From the NCBI GenBank assembly GCA_015698045.1, contig BLAL01000196.1, positions 868,001 to 932,000 of the forward strand: a stretch of 64,000 bases of DNA, given 5' to 3'. This document shows positions 10,612 through 21,632 of the stretch, one piece after another (position 1 is the stretch's first letter; each line of letters opens with the position of its first letter). The translations under genes and the position numbers were made by a program. Below the pieces are notes generated by a model that saw nothing but the letters and a program-made list of their open reading frames with translations, was not told where the DNA came from and did no database searches. Source of the DNA: Rhizophagus clarus. Taxonomy: Eukaryota; Glomeromycota; Glomeromycetes; Glomerales; Glomeraceae.

Positions 10612-12405
10612 ATGTATGGCAACGTAGGACTTTCTACGCCCCGTGGGTCTGGAACGAATGGTTATGTAGTTCGTAATCTCTCTTTTATCAGACCTCGCAA
10701 AGATATTCAAATTGAAACTTTAGATGAAGCTAAAGCAAATTCTTCTGCACTTGCTAATCGTAAACCTAATCAAGAAATACTGGATCATGAAAAAAAGCGA
10801 CAGATTGAGGTAAAATGTATGGCTCTTCAACAGAAGCTTGAGGAAGCTGGGTAAGTATTAACTGATATTTTTAAGTATTTTAAAAAATTGTTAAAATCAA
10901 ATTATTTTTTACAGGAGATCTGAAAAAGAAATCGAAGAAGAAGTCTATGCGTTTCGACAATCATTGCTTGAGTCCATCGATATTGTGAAGGATAACAAAA
11001 AGTTTGATATTTACAATACTTTGAAAATTATCAAGTTATATCAGATATAATTAATTAACAATACTTTTTAAATTTCATTAGTATACAAGAATATCAGACT
11101 CATCATCTCTCTCAAGCTAAGCTTTCGGAGAATGAAAAAATGATGAGAGCTTTAGGTATTAATTCACAGGACTATGTTGAAGGTGCGGCTTTTAATCGTG
11201 ACTTACAGGAGCAGAAGAAGCGTGAACGAATTGCTCAACGAGAAAAAGAAATTGAACTACGTCAGAAAAAATTAGAGGAGCAAGAACATAACTTGAGAGA
11301 ACGGGAAAAAAAATGGGAGACAAACAGAAATAAAAATGATCAACGCAGTATTCATCGTGAAAGGGATAGACGTTCATTAGACAAGGATGTGGATAAAAAA
11401 TATCATCATCGACGCGAAAAAAAGTAAGTTTATTTAATTTTAATTTTAAACTAAAAGGGCAATGAAATCTGTTTGTTAATTGGATTATTTGATTTTTTTT
11501 TCTTTTAAACAATAAAAAGAAATTCAAGTGTTAGTGTAACTGACAGCGAAAGCGGAAATACAGAAAGCGATAGCAGTCGAGATAATCACAACAAAAGATA
11601 TCATACTTCGCATCATGTCAAACAGGAAGATAGTGATACAAACGAAAATATTTCAAGGAGGAGGAAAAATGATTATTCTGACAGAGATATTGAAAGATAT
11701 TATAATCAAAAAGATCATAGAATGCCTAGATCTCCAAGACGGCGTTCAAGATCTTTTACACGTAAAAGAAATCGAGATAGTAGTATTCCTTCTTCTAGGA
11801 GATATCGTGATGGAAGCTTATCGCCAATTCCAAGAAGAAATCGAGATATTGAATCTGATCGAAGATATCGAAATGATAGCTTTTCTCCTCCACGACAAAG
11901 ACAGAGAAGTCCAAAAGAGATTTCTAAACATTCAGAAAGGAAACATTCTTTGCGCAGTGTTTCTCCACCCTCGTATACACATCACAAAGAGGAAAATGTT
12001 CATTTCCGTTATCGTAATGAATTTGAGACAAGGCGTGATATTTCTAATTCAGAAAAACGTAATGATGCTGGGAATTACTCCCCTCGAAATAATTATAATG
12101 AAGATATAGGTTTATCATCAAGACATCATCGATATAATGAAGATGATAGATCTCCTTCACATGATAAATTATCACACAGACGTATTGAAGAACGAAATAA
12201 CTCTCGTTTTGACGCTGATAGAGTTCGTAATTTCAGATCATCGTCAGAAGAAAGTGACTACCACAAAAATAGGAGGAGGAGGAGAAGGGACGATACTAGC
12301 GATAGCGAACTAGAGGGAGATCATGGTAGAAAACGAAGGAATAATGATTATGTTAGCAATTCGAATTCTGATACTGAAGACGAACATCATTATTCTAAAG
12401 ATTAA
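10612..12405 (+). CDS. CWC21: Cwf21-domain splicing factor with RS-like tail (CWC21/SRRM2 type)
   Basis: Spliceosomal protein that contacts Prp8/Snu114 in activated complexes. Four exons: 10612-10850, 10915-11001, 11082-11423, 11520-12405; joins keep frame, 517 residues. N-terminus MYGNVGLSTPRGSGTNGYV is the hallmark start of Cwc21/SRRM2 proteins. The Cwf21 motif follows (QKLEEAG then EKEIEEEVYAFRQ, residues about 75-95). Residues about 140-225 form a long charged helix rich in Glu/Arg/Lys (QREKEIELRQKKLEEQEH). The tail has a Ser/Asp acid patch and then many RS, RSPRRRSRS, SPPR and RRRRRR blocks, as in human SRRM2 and plant/fungal long forms, and unlike the short yeast Cwc21 (135 residues). 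Intron 2 uses a GTTTGA donor, as does one CENP-H intron (GTTTGT), suggesting a tolerated variant in this genome. Confidence 0.93.
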
Positions 12406-13742
12406 AAGAACTATTAATTTCACAATAATTAACATTTGGTTTTAATAGCAATATATATATACAATTTATAAATTTTTTCATTTGGTAGTTTTAATTAATA
12501 ACTATTGAATTATTAACTGTTGATATTAAAAATTTGTCATGTTTGTTTTTTGAGTCTTAACAAGAAATTAAATTTCTTATCATTATCACATTACTATTAT
12601 TGCTACCAACATCTATTTCTTTTAAAAAGGATGAATGGTAATATAAAAATAACTACAATTTTAGTATGTAAGAATTTACAAGCAACTTAAAAATAGTATA
12701 TCAGTCAAAAATCGAAATGTCACATGCAGATCATTTTCATATTGAATTATTTTGTGTATATATTGATTATATCTATTATACATATATTCAAATAATATTT
12801 TTTCAATGATTATCTAGACTAAATATTACATATTTTTTTTTATTATTCATTAAAAATCTCTTATTTTTTATCTTTATATCACTGATTGAATTGATTAATT
12901 TTGTTAAAAATTTAAAATAACTATATAAATAATCATATTTTTTTATGCATTTTCAAATAATTTAATTGAAAAAATCATTTTAACTAGGGAGCAGGAACCA
13001 TTATTAAGTCTGAAGTGTTTATGTCACATCCCTGCATTTTGCTAATATGCCTTCCATTGATCTTGTCTAATTTGGCAGTATGATTTCTGATAGATACGTA
13101 TTTACCCTTAATATTGACATATCAAAAATGGTACTTTTACCAAATAGACATCCAGATATTGCATTCAATTTGCATAGAAGTATATAGTCTTTTGTTACAT
13201 TCCTGTTACATTTTGGACTAATAATATAAATTTTATTTTTGAATAGTATTGAGGTTAATTTCTATCAATTTCTAGTATTTTACCAATACAATATTAAAAA
13301 ATTATTTATTTAATTTATTTAATAAATATATGATATTTTATAATTAATATTATATAAAACAGAAGATATATAAAATATATACAAAATAAATAAAAAAATT
13401 AATTAAAATAAAAAATTAATTTTCATTTTTTTTTTATTATTTAAAGATCATTAAAGATTTTATTTAGAAAAAATAAATACATTTTAATCAAACAATGCTA
13501 AATTTATTAAGAACCAGTTTTAATAAATTCCATTACCTACCAAAAAATCCAGATGTAATCTATAAATTCAACTAATGACTAATATTATTATATATCAATT
13601 AAGAGTAAATACCACAAAACTAAATCACAAATCTCTCCTATAATTCCTATAAAATATAACAACTAACTTACTTGAATTGTATGTAAGTATAATATTGAGT
13701 AAAATTAATATATTTTAAAGATCACTATAATTAACATAAATA
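12406..13742. other. AT-rich spacer without a supported gene
   Basis: 3' flank of the Cwf21-type gene followed by very AT-rich DNA. No frame, RNA gene or clear repeat seen. Confidence 0.5.
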
Positions 13743-14255
13743 CATTAAGACAGGACCCCAGACATTACTAAAATAACTCACATTTTTTTTTACCCATTTT
13801 TCTCAAAATTAAGCTAATCTGCTCTTTTAATTTTTTAAGGTTATCTCGCCATTTATTTAACCAATTTTGATAAACGTTTTTATATTTTGTAGATCTCATT
13901 GAGAGCTACATTTTAAAAAAAAGTTCATCCAATTTAGATCACTGGTTGATGAGAAAATTACAAAAAACATGTTTTTTAGCTTCTAAATTTTACATCAATT
14001 TGCTCTTTTTCATGATTATGAGTAAAGCTCCGCATGAGCCGGCTCAAGTCAAGCTACAGTCTGGCTTGGCTTGGCTTAAAAAAAAAATTCTGGCTTGAGC
14101 CAAAATGAGTCAAGCCACAAAAAATCTTGACTCAACTCATTCAAACCAAGCTAAGCCATGAAAAATTCTGGTTCAAACCAAGTTGAGCTTGAGCTAGCTC
14201 AAGCTGGCTCAAGCTTTATTATCAAAAAAAAAGCCAAAATTAGGCATTTTTATAT

Positions 14256-14260
14256 GTAAA
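14256..14260. other. Target site duplication, left (GTAAA)
   Basis: GTAAA directly before the left TIR, repeated exactly at 27873-27877 directly after the right TIR. Five base pairs is the size many Ty3/retrovirus-type integrases leave. Confidence 0.8.
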
Positions 14261-14817
14261 GTCGTCAGAGCTATCCTTCGGTAGCGGTGGCTGAAGCCTC
14301 CATATACATCCCTCCTTCACAGGGATCCCATACCAAATCTCCTATCCAGTTAGTCTCCCAGCACCTTTACAGCACGTCTCTAACAATACCATAGATAAAA
14401 CCCTATCCATATCATACCTACCCATCTGTTCCATCTGTTCTATACATCTGTTCTATACAAACATACTAAGAACAAGATAAAACAAAGAATAAAGAAGAAA
14501 TAAGGATATAGAACAGATGGAACAGATAAATAAAAAAAATAATCAGACCGATTATTCCCAGAAATATTTTTTATTTTGGGGTATCTGATCTATTCCATCT
14601 GTTCCATTCACAAGAATATACCCAAATGCCTCACCAAACCCAATACGATATATAAAAAATACCCTATTACCTAGTATAAATTCCTATATATATTCCTCAT
14701 ACTAGTCCTCATACCAGTTACCTATATTGTTACCTACTCGTACCTAGATGTATTAACCTCAGAGGTGGCTATACCCCTAAATAGTATACAAATATACCAA
14801 AAAAAAATCGTAATTAA
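14261..14817. repeat. Left terminal inverted repeat
   Basis: Begins GTCGTCAGAGCTATCC; ends at the TAATTAA by 14817, where the zinc-ribbon frame stops. Matches the reverse complement of 27315-27872 with scattered single-base differences and small indels, many of them transitions. Contains repeated AACAGATGGAACAGAT-type direct and inverted motifs. Confidence 0.9.
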
Positions 14818-15128
14818 CCCTCTTTCGTCGTTTCTCTTAAATACCTCTTAATATAAGTCTGAACATTTTCATTAGCATCTAAAATTTTAAGACCAAGTTT
14901 CTTAGCTTTCTTATTCATAGCTGTCTTCTTTCTTTTTTTCTTAGCATCCAGAATTTCTCTTTTACTATATGTTTTAACCTCCCAATTTTCACCAGTAAGG
15001 GTGTTCTTATGTGTTCCACAAATAATACAATCACCATGAATTCGATATTAACCTTTATCAGTCATATCCTGAACTTCTGAAGACGTTTCTATCTTCTTTT
15101 TACACTTTATACAATATATCTCTGTCAT
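14814..15128 (-). pseudogene. YCxKC zinc-ribbon protein (DUF5679-like), one stop
   Basis: A 104-codon frame starting MTEIYCIKCKKK. Two Cys pairs, CIKC (residues 6-9) and CIICG (about 33-37), with a short strand-rich spacer, match the small viral zinc ribbon known as DUF5679 (YCVKCKKK...CPVCGTK). A strongly basic tail follows (KKKRKKTAMNKKAKKLGLK), suggesting nucleic-acid binding. One in-frame TAA at 15048-15050 sits between the two Cys pairs. It ends at the inner edge of the left TIR. Function in viruses is not well established; family call is by motif only. Confidence 0.65.
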
Positions 15129-15155
15129 GACCACAAATTTGAATTTTAGAAGTAA

Positions 15156-16222
15156 ATCTTTAATTTAAGCAATATAACCCCTTTAGAAAGGTATTACAAA
15201 TTTTATAACCTATCAGGAGTACCAGCACATCTTCTTAAAGATCAAGAGCATTATAACATCTATCAAAGACCTCCTAAAGAAAAAAGATCTGAACGTCTAA
15301 AAGTAATCGTTTGAAAAGAAAATGCTATCCAGCAGTCTGATTTAAGAGAAATGCCTATAGACCCTAAGGGATACCATTATTTTCTCATAGTAGTAGAAAT
15401 ATCCAGAAGACGAGTAGATGCTGAGCCTATCAAAAATAAGACAGCTAATAGCATATTAAAAGCATTTATTAAAATATATGGACGTAGTTGTATCCAACCT
15501 CCTACTCATAGACTAGAAACTGATTCTGGTTCAGAGTTTACTAACTCACAAATACGTGATTTTTTCCTTAATAGCATTGGAGTTATGATAAGATTTGGCG
15601 AACCTGGATGTCACAAACAGCAGTCATATGCAGAAAGGGCAATTCAGGCTATACAAGAACCATTTCTTAAAAGGATGACAGCACAGGAACTAAAAACTGG
15701 TGAGACATCAATTGAATGATCTGAAGATTTTCATGATATAGTAAGATTAGTAGATGAAAAGTGGTAAAGAGATCCACCTAAAATCCTAGAAGGTCCACCT
15801 AAAATTGATAAAAATACAGAGTTACTACTAGAAGGGACACTAGTTCAAACCAAACTTCTTGAACCTATATCAGTACTTGGAAAAAAATACATGGTAAGTT
15901 TAGAACAGGAGATATTAAATGGGACCCAAAAATTCGTATAATTAAAAAACTTATCCTTTCTCCTGAACAACCGCCTACATATCTACTTCTAGAATTGCAA
16001 GTCATTCCTATCAACAAAAAGCCTCCACCTGATTCAGTAATAAGAGGTCAGCCAGAAAGATATGTACCTGAGAAAATTCTCAACCACCGTACTAGAAAGG
16101 ATCAGCTCCAATACTTAGTCAAATGGAAGCGCTATCCAGAAGACAAATCTACATGGGAACCAGCTGATAGATTACAAGAAGACGTCCCCAATCTAGTACA
16201 CATTTATAATAATACAAAATAG
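15156..16222 (+). pseudogene. Retroviral-type (Polinton-like) integrase with C-terminal chromodomain, disrupted
   Basis: Joins element ends to chromosomal DNA. The DDE core is clear: first Asp in QQSDLREM (codon 15339-15341), second in LETDSGSEF, Glu in SYAERAIQ. After it comes MTAQELKTGETS, common in Polinton-type integrases, then a short SH3-like region, then a chromodomain near 16050-16200 (YLVKWKRYPEDKSTWEP with the aromatic cage residues), which would bind methylated histone tails and steer insertion. Disruptions: TGA 15312, TGA 15717, TAA 15765, and a frame change at an A7 run (15881-15887) that needs one more A or a -1 slip. The N-terminal part seems short against full-length relatives; a stop at 15153 limits the frame upstream. 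Confidence 0.88.
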
Positions 16223-16333
16223 GTTATATTTTTTTTTCGAAAAATCCTAAAATTGTAATTAAAGATAAGGGTATAATAAAGTAAATCATATAATAAATAT
16301 TCGAAAATAAACATATCTATTATATACTAGGAA

Positions 16334-16944
16334 ATGTATACTGACATTGCTAGATTCTTAGATGTATCCCCAAAATGGATAGAAAATTGGCTAAATACTT
16401 CAACCAGCCATATTGTTAATACTTCATTTGAGAGAACAGATATATTTCAGATACATGAAATTGCTCGTAACATCATATATCATCTTGATCAGCTTGCAGA
16501 GGAAGATTACCAGAAAGCTGTAGAAGATTATAAGAATAGTGGTGAAGAATTAGATTATGCTTATACTAAATGTTTAGGTACAAATAGAGCTCTTAAAGAT
16601 AAACTATACGAAAAAAAATCTATTTGGCTGATAAAAAAGAAAAAGCCTTTGCGTATCAAGTAGAGATAGAAAAAATTTTATTACAAGGTGGATTTGTATA
16701 TAAGAAAGATAGAATAGAAAAGAATCGTATACTTGATAATATTTGAATGCTAGCTAATGGATTAGATCCTTATGAAATCTCAACATGGTTTGGAGAACCA
16801 GAAGAGCCAATTTGGCAACCAGATTACTGGAGAGATAAAGATACAGACGATCCTGCAAACTGGCAATCAGAGTACTCTTCAGATCCAAGTGATTCTGATG
16901 AAGATCCAAATTACCCTTATCTAGAATCTGTTGAATGGATCTAA
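16334..16944 (+). pseudogene. Unrecognised protein with helical N-terminus and acidic tail, disrupted
   Basis: About 200 codons. Starts MYTDIARFLDVSPKWIENW, which could be a small helix-turn-helix; the middle is helical and charged; the tail is acidic (SDPSDSDEDPNYPY). A frame change at an A8 run (16611-16618) needs one more A or a -1 slip, and a TGA lies at 16744-16746. It follows the integrase on the same strand by 111 bp. I cannot assign a function; a regulator or DNA-mimic protein are possibilities only. Confidence 0.55.
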
Positions 16945-16964
16945 TTTTATATATATATATTTTT

Positions 16965-19679
16965 TTATGTTTTATTTGCATCTGGAATTATAGGAATAAA
17001 ATAGTCATTATCATTACTTGTAAGGGTGATATGCTTTCTAGATTCATGAATATCATAATTATACCTTTTAAGACATGTTTGGCTTAAACCAATTTCTCTA
17101 TGCTTATATCCTTTCAGAACTACAAGGTCTTCTTTAATAATACATCCTAGTAAAAGCTCTATCGATACATTTTTTACTATACCAAGTGTCTTACTTAGCC
17201 CTGACGCACCAGTAATACTATGCTTTATAGATTTATCAGCTTTTAGTTTTAGTTCTGGAACTGCTTCTTCTTGGATCCAAGAGACATTAGCACAGGAATC
17301 GGCTAGACACTAAATATCTATCCCATTTACAATTCCATTTATAGCCAAAAGATCCTTAGAATTTTCCAACTGAGCAACATCAATATCCATAACCATTGGA
17401 CCTAAATATTCCTCTTGTACTTCTGGTTGTTCTTGAGGAGCGCTTTCATAATTTTCTAATATTTTATAAGCGATCACCTGAATAATCTTTTTGATATTAG
17501 CAAGCTTTAGAAGATTTATAAGCTCTGTTTTAGTAAAGTTTGTTGGTGGAATTTTTACCACTTTAGTTAATTTAGATGTCAATTTAGATGTCGATTTAGA
17601 TGCAGAACTAGGGTTTGATGTCTTACCTTTATTTGAAACTATCTTTTTTTTTGGACAAGCATAATCTCTTCATTCTCACCTTGAACAAGTTCTATAGGTA
17701 CACCTTAAATAGCATTGGAAATATCCATAGGATCATCATGATCATCCAAGGAAAGTTCACGCATTGCTCTATTTAACTATGCATCTTCACGTCTTTCTCT
17801 AGCTTTTGCTATTCTTTTAGCAATCTTACCAGCTAATCTTTGTTCTAATGTATTTCTAGGAGCAGATCCACTTGTTATATCGAATAGCTGTTGTAAATGC
17901 TTATCATTATTCCTATCTTCATCAAACAGATTAGGACCTTCATCTGAATCATGTGCATAAAGTTCCCAATCATCATGATATTGAGGCTTAGGTTTAGGCT
18001 TAGGTCTATAAACAGGCTTTACATCTCGAGCCTTAAGACTTTCCTGTAATTGACGAATTTGGGATTGAAACTCTTCAGCCTATTGTTGCAATAATCGACT
18101 CATTTCTCCTTGGGTAACTGCATGATGTTGGACTGGTTTTAATATAACTGGCTCCTGATTAACTGATGGCAACTACTCTGGAATAATTTGTCTATCCCTC
18201 TGATACTGTATATTTTCTCGTTTTTCTTTACCAATACGTAATTCAGCCTTTTTTTTTCAACTCGTTCAAGAAGACCTACCAATTCCTCTATATCCCGTTC
18301 AGCACCAATTCTTTCAGCCTCAATAGCACAATCATCATTCAGACCTCTTAGAAACTGATTAACTAAAACATCATTACCATAGCCTAATAACTCAGCACTT
18401 CTTTTAACTTTATCATAGAAATCTCGAACAGGCATGTTTTCTTGAAAAAGATTGCCAAATCTTAACTGGCGTCTAGCATTTTGTTGTGTAGGAAATTCAT
18501 TGCGCATTTTAATTAGAACATGACAGGGATAGGCTGGAATTACATATGGATGACCAACCCCTGCTTCACCAGCAATTGCAATACCACTTCCAGCTGCATC
18601 ACCAACAACATTGTGGTTAAGAGAGTCATTAGTAAACTCCATACCAGCCTGATTTAGCCAAATATCTCTATTCCCTTCTATGGCATAATTAGGCCAGACA
18701 TCAGTGACTGGATTATTAACACCTGCAGGTGGTGCTGCACCATCAGTCATATGAGTCCATGCACCAGAAGGGTTAACCCATGTATTTACTGGATAATTAG
18801 CAACATTATTACCAAGTAAAGCCTTAAATGCCACCTCATCACCATGTACAAGACGAAGAAGAATATTTCTAAGTTTAACTCTCTTTCCTAAAATATTACT
18901 ATCATACCATCTGGCAGCTGGACTAGTTAAGCAAGCACGAAGTATACCCATAGCTTTCTTCCAACTCGCTGGATTACCAGCAACAGCCGATGGATCAATT
19001 CCAATACTATGAATATAGCCCTTATATAACTCAAAAAATCTCTCAAGATCATCATCATCATTTCCAGCAAAAACTGGCATTCCTATTGCAACGGTAGCCA
19101 TATTACTTGTGGATTATCTGGATGAGGATTGTTAACTATAGGTCCAGCTTGTCTAATTCGAAACCACTGCGCCTGAATTCTAAGAGCAGCCAATTGTGCT
19201 TGCATTCTATCACGAATTCGTCCCAAGTTTCTAGATATAAGTCATTCTATTGCAAGTTGGTGTGTTAATCTATTATTTCTTTGTTGCAAAGTATCCCTAA
19301 TTCTTCTTTGCCGTACTTGCTGATCTTGTAATTGATTAGCTTGATCACGATTTGCATTTACCAGATGATTTCTCTCATTTTGCAATCCGTTCCTCTCATT
19401 TTGACATGCAATAAGACGTTGTCTAATACCATGAATCTCGCATTCTCTAGCATTGGTCACTTCTTGCAAATACTTTAATAAGCCAGTCGAAGTATTAAGC
19501 TCTTCCCTAGTTTGTCTTGCTCTTTCTTCAACCTGTATACCATGAGCTATAATCAATCCAATAATGTACTTAATCTCGTGATTAATATTTATAAGATTTG
19601 GTGTAACAGTTATTTGACCATTTACCAGCAGAGCATCTGCATCATTCTTAAGTGCATTAATTAACTGATTAATATCCAT
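16965..19679 (-). pseudogene. Ty3-like Gag with coiled-coil N-terminus, followed by retropepsin-like protease; disrupted
   Basis: N-terminal segment (19679-19110) is a Gln/Arg-rich coiled coil (LQNERNHLVNANRDQ). The Gag part (19101-18139) opens MATVAIGMPVFAGNDDDD and shows both halves of a retrotransposon capsid domain: AMGILRACLTSPAARWYDS, and later FRDFYDKVKRSAEL-type (here VRDFYDKVKRSAELLG), then NQFLRGLNDD and ERDIEELVGLLERVEK. About 120 residues of non-Gag sequence lie between the halves. A linker with KPKPKPKPQ and acid patches leads to the protease: SKDLLAINGIVNGIDI then CLADSCANVSWI (Asp codon 17298-17300; DSCA where most have DTGA or DSGA) and ITGASG downstream. Stops: TGA 19242, TAG near 18174 and others, TAA in the linker, TAG 17310. 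Frame changes occur near 19110, at A9 runs 18249-18257 and 17644-17652. Confidence 0.82.
17644..17652 (-). promoter_or_regulatory. Candidate -1 frameshift (slippery) site between Gag and protease
   Basis: On the coding strand the Gag frame reads CAA AAA AAA AGA TAG: an A AAA AAA heptamer two codons before the stop. A -1 slip there enters the protease frame at once. Retroviral gag-pro junctions have this layout, but loss of one A from a homopolymer would look the same. Confidence 0.35.
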
Positions 19680-19777
19680 TAATTACTACTAAATGTGCTG
19701 AAGGGGGCCCTGTAGGATTAGTGAAAACATATGCCATTTTGAATATACTATACACTATATACTACTAATTGCTTAAA

Positions 19778-21023
19778 ATGGACTTACATGTGTATAATTT
19801 GGATGAGTATACCGGTGATACTAGGCAAGGAAATGAATATGCTCCAGTATGGAATTTTCGTCTTGCTGTAGCTGGTAGCTCAGATTCTGGAAAGACTACT
19901 ATGCTTATTAATTTACTGATGGGAGACGCAAAAGCCAAAGAGGATGGGACTCGATATATTCTTTGTGATGAAATAGTCCTTATTAGTAGATATTTAGACG
20001 AACCTAAATAGCAAATAGTAAAGGATTTCTTTGATGATGATGAGAATGTAACATTCGAAGCAATCTCATATTACCAAATGCCAGATGTAGAAGACTTTGA
20101 TCCCAAAATTGCTACTGTAGTTATATTTGAGGATTTAATGGATGCCCCTAAAAATATTCAAGAAAAAATAACTGGCTACTTTACTCATAGACGACATAGA
20201 AATATTTCAGTTATTTATGTAGCCCAAAGATTCTATGCTATTCCAAAAGCAATTCGAGAAAATGTAAATTATATTTCTTTATATGGTGGGCATGGCAGTT
20301 TAAATGATATAAAGCGTATCATTAGACAATATACTAATGAATTAGATTCTCTTGCTCCAATAATTGACGAACTAACTTTAAGTAGAGAATTCATAGTATT
20401 TGACTTGAGACGTCCTAAAACTGATCCCCTATCAATTAGAGTTCAATGGGATACTAGCCTTAGAACTATTATAGAATCATCCAATAATGATTCTAGAATG
20501 ATCACGTGTTCATCTAAAATCGATCTAAGATCATTCAAGAATGATTTTAGAATCATCACAGATTCATCTAAGATCGATCTAAGATCATCCAAGAATGATT
20601 CTAGAACGATTTTAGAATCATCTAAGAATGATTTTAGTCGATTTACTTCTTATGGACAGAAGGCAATAGCTGTTAAAAGAATTTGCCCAGAACTTTCCTT
20701 CTCCTAAGGAACGTAAACTTTACTTGAAACAAGATGCCTTATCGAAGGCAAAAAATTCAGATATTTGGGCTAAATATGTTTTTAGAGAAGCTTATGAAAT
20801 AAATGATCGTACTCTTGAAGATGAGTATAAGAAATTCCTATCTCAAGTTAAAAATGTATATGTTACTAGAGATAACTTCCCAGTATCAGTATCACCTTTT
20901 GATCGATATAGAGAACTTTTAAATGAGCGTCCTCTAAGTGATAAAAAAATAATAGAAGGCATCGAAGCACTTCTAAAACTATTCAATGATGGCTTAATGA
21001 AGAAGCCTATCTTGCAGGTATAA
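19778..21023 (+). pseudogene. A32-like DNA-packaging ATPase (FtsK/HerA superfamily), disrupted
   Basis: Would pump the element's DNA into particles. Start MDLHVYNLDEYTG at 19778. Walker A GSSDSGKTT (residues 33-41, K39), Walker B VVIFEDLMD in the 20078-20200 segment, then VIYVAQRFYAIPKAIREN, the sensor-like motif shared by poxvirus A32 and Polinton ATPases. TAG at 20009-20011 (between two readable blocks, DEPK and QIVKDFF) and a frame change near 20674-20677, where one A fewer restores the frame into EFAQNFPSPKERK. The C-terminal part includes a repeated DNA segment (20470-20640) unlike the core family. It ends 1 bp short of the convergent next gene. Confidence 0.85.
20470..20640 (+). repeat. 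Degenerate tandem repeat inside the ATPase gene
   Basis: Repeats of AAGATCGATCTAAGATCAT and AAGAATGATTTTAGAATCAT units; in protein this reads as repeated SSKIDLRS and SKNDSR/SKNDFR blocks. It lies after the ATPase core and keeps the reading frame. Confidence 0.7.
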
Positions 21024-21024
21024 A

Positions 21025-21595
21025 TCAATAGTCTATTCCATTCTTTCTAAAAAGCTCAAGCAACTCTTCTCTAGTCGCATTTATAGATATAATACTTTTT
21101 TCCCTGCCATCTACTACTATTCTTGACATTTTCGTTACTAGACCAAGGGCCCTCAATGCACGGGAAACAAAATTTTTGCTTAATGAATTATTTACTCTGT
21201 CACAATATATATCATAAAATATAGCAAAAGGTTCATTTATCCCTTCTTCTGCATATAAATCAAATAATAATCGATATAAAGCTTTTTACCCTATATCTCT
21301 ATCCAACCCGTTACTCTGTTTGAATAACCAAATTTTAATCAACTCAAAATCTTCATATTCTAGCTGATATTCATAATCTCGAGTAAAGGCAAAAGTAAGT
21401 TCATCATCTTGTGAAACACATCTAAATATTTTGATTAGCTTATATATACTTTCATGCAAACTATCTATATCAGCACATCCATGTATTGTACGTCAAAATT
21501 CAATAGTAGATAAGCCTCTTCTTGGCTTGGCCAATGCAAGTTCACAAACTGGGCAGTATTTTCTAATTTGCTCAATTATCTTTTATTCGAAATTT
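21025..21595 (-). pseudogene. Unrecognised protein with Cys pair and winged-helix-like C-terminus, three stops
   Basis: About 190 codons. Near the N-terminus KYCPVCELALAKP gives one Cys pair. The C-terminal third (SKNFVSRALRALGLVTKMSR, then a beta-like hairpin and ELLELFRKNGIDY) resembles the winged-helix end of viral helicase-primases, but no catalytic motif is visible. In-frame stops: TAA near 21580, a TGA in EF*RTIHG, TAA in DIG*KALY. No ATG is found in frame upstream; the region 21595-21632 reads like a small intron (GTAATT...TATAG), so the start is unknown. Confidence 0.5.
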
Positions 21596-21632
21596 TCTAT
21601 ATAAAAAATAAATTAATTTAATTACCTGTTTT

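Noticed and set aside
17640..17700. CCHC zinc knuckle between Gag and protease
   Set aside because: A CSR...YACPKKK text appears in a third frame, but with two stops and wrong spacing; neither the Gag nor protease frame contains it.
16965..19679. Gag-protease as a separate LTR retrotransposon nested in the virus-like element
   Set aside because: I see no LTRs, no reverse transcriptase and no target duplication around it, and it fits snugly between neighbours (about 20 bp from the gene to its left, about 100 bp from the ATPase). Not excluded until other copies are seen.
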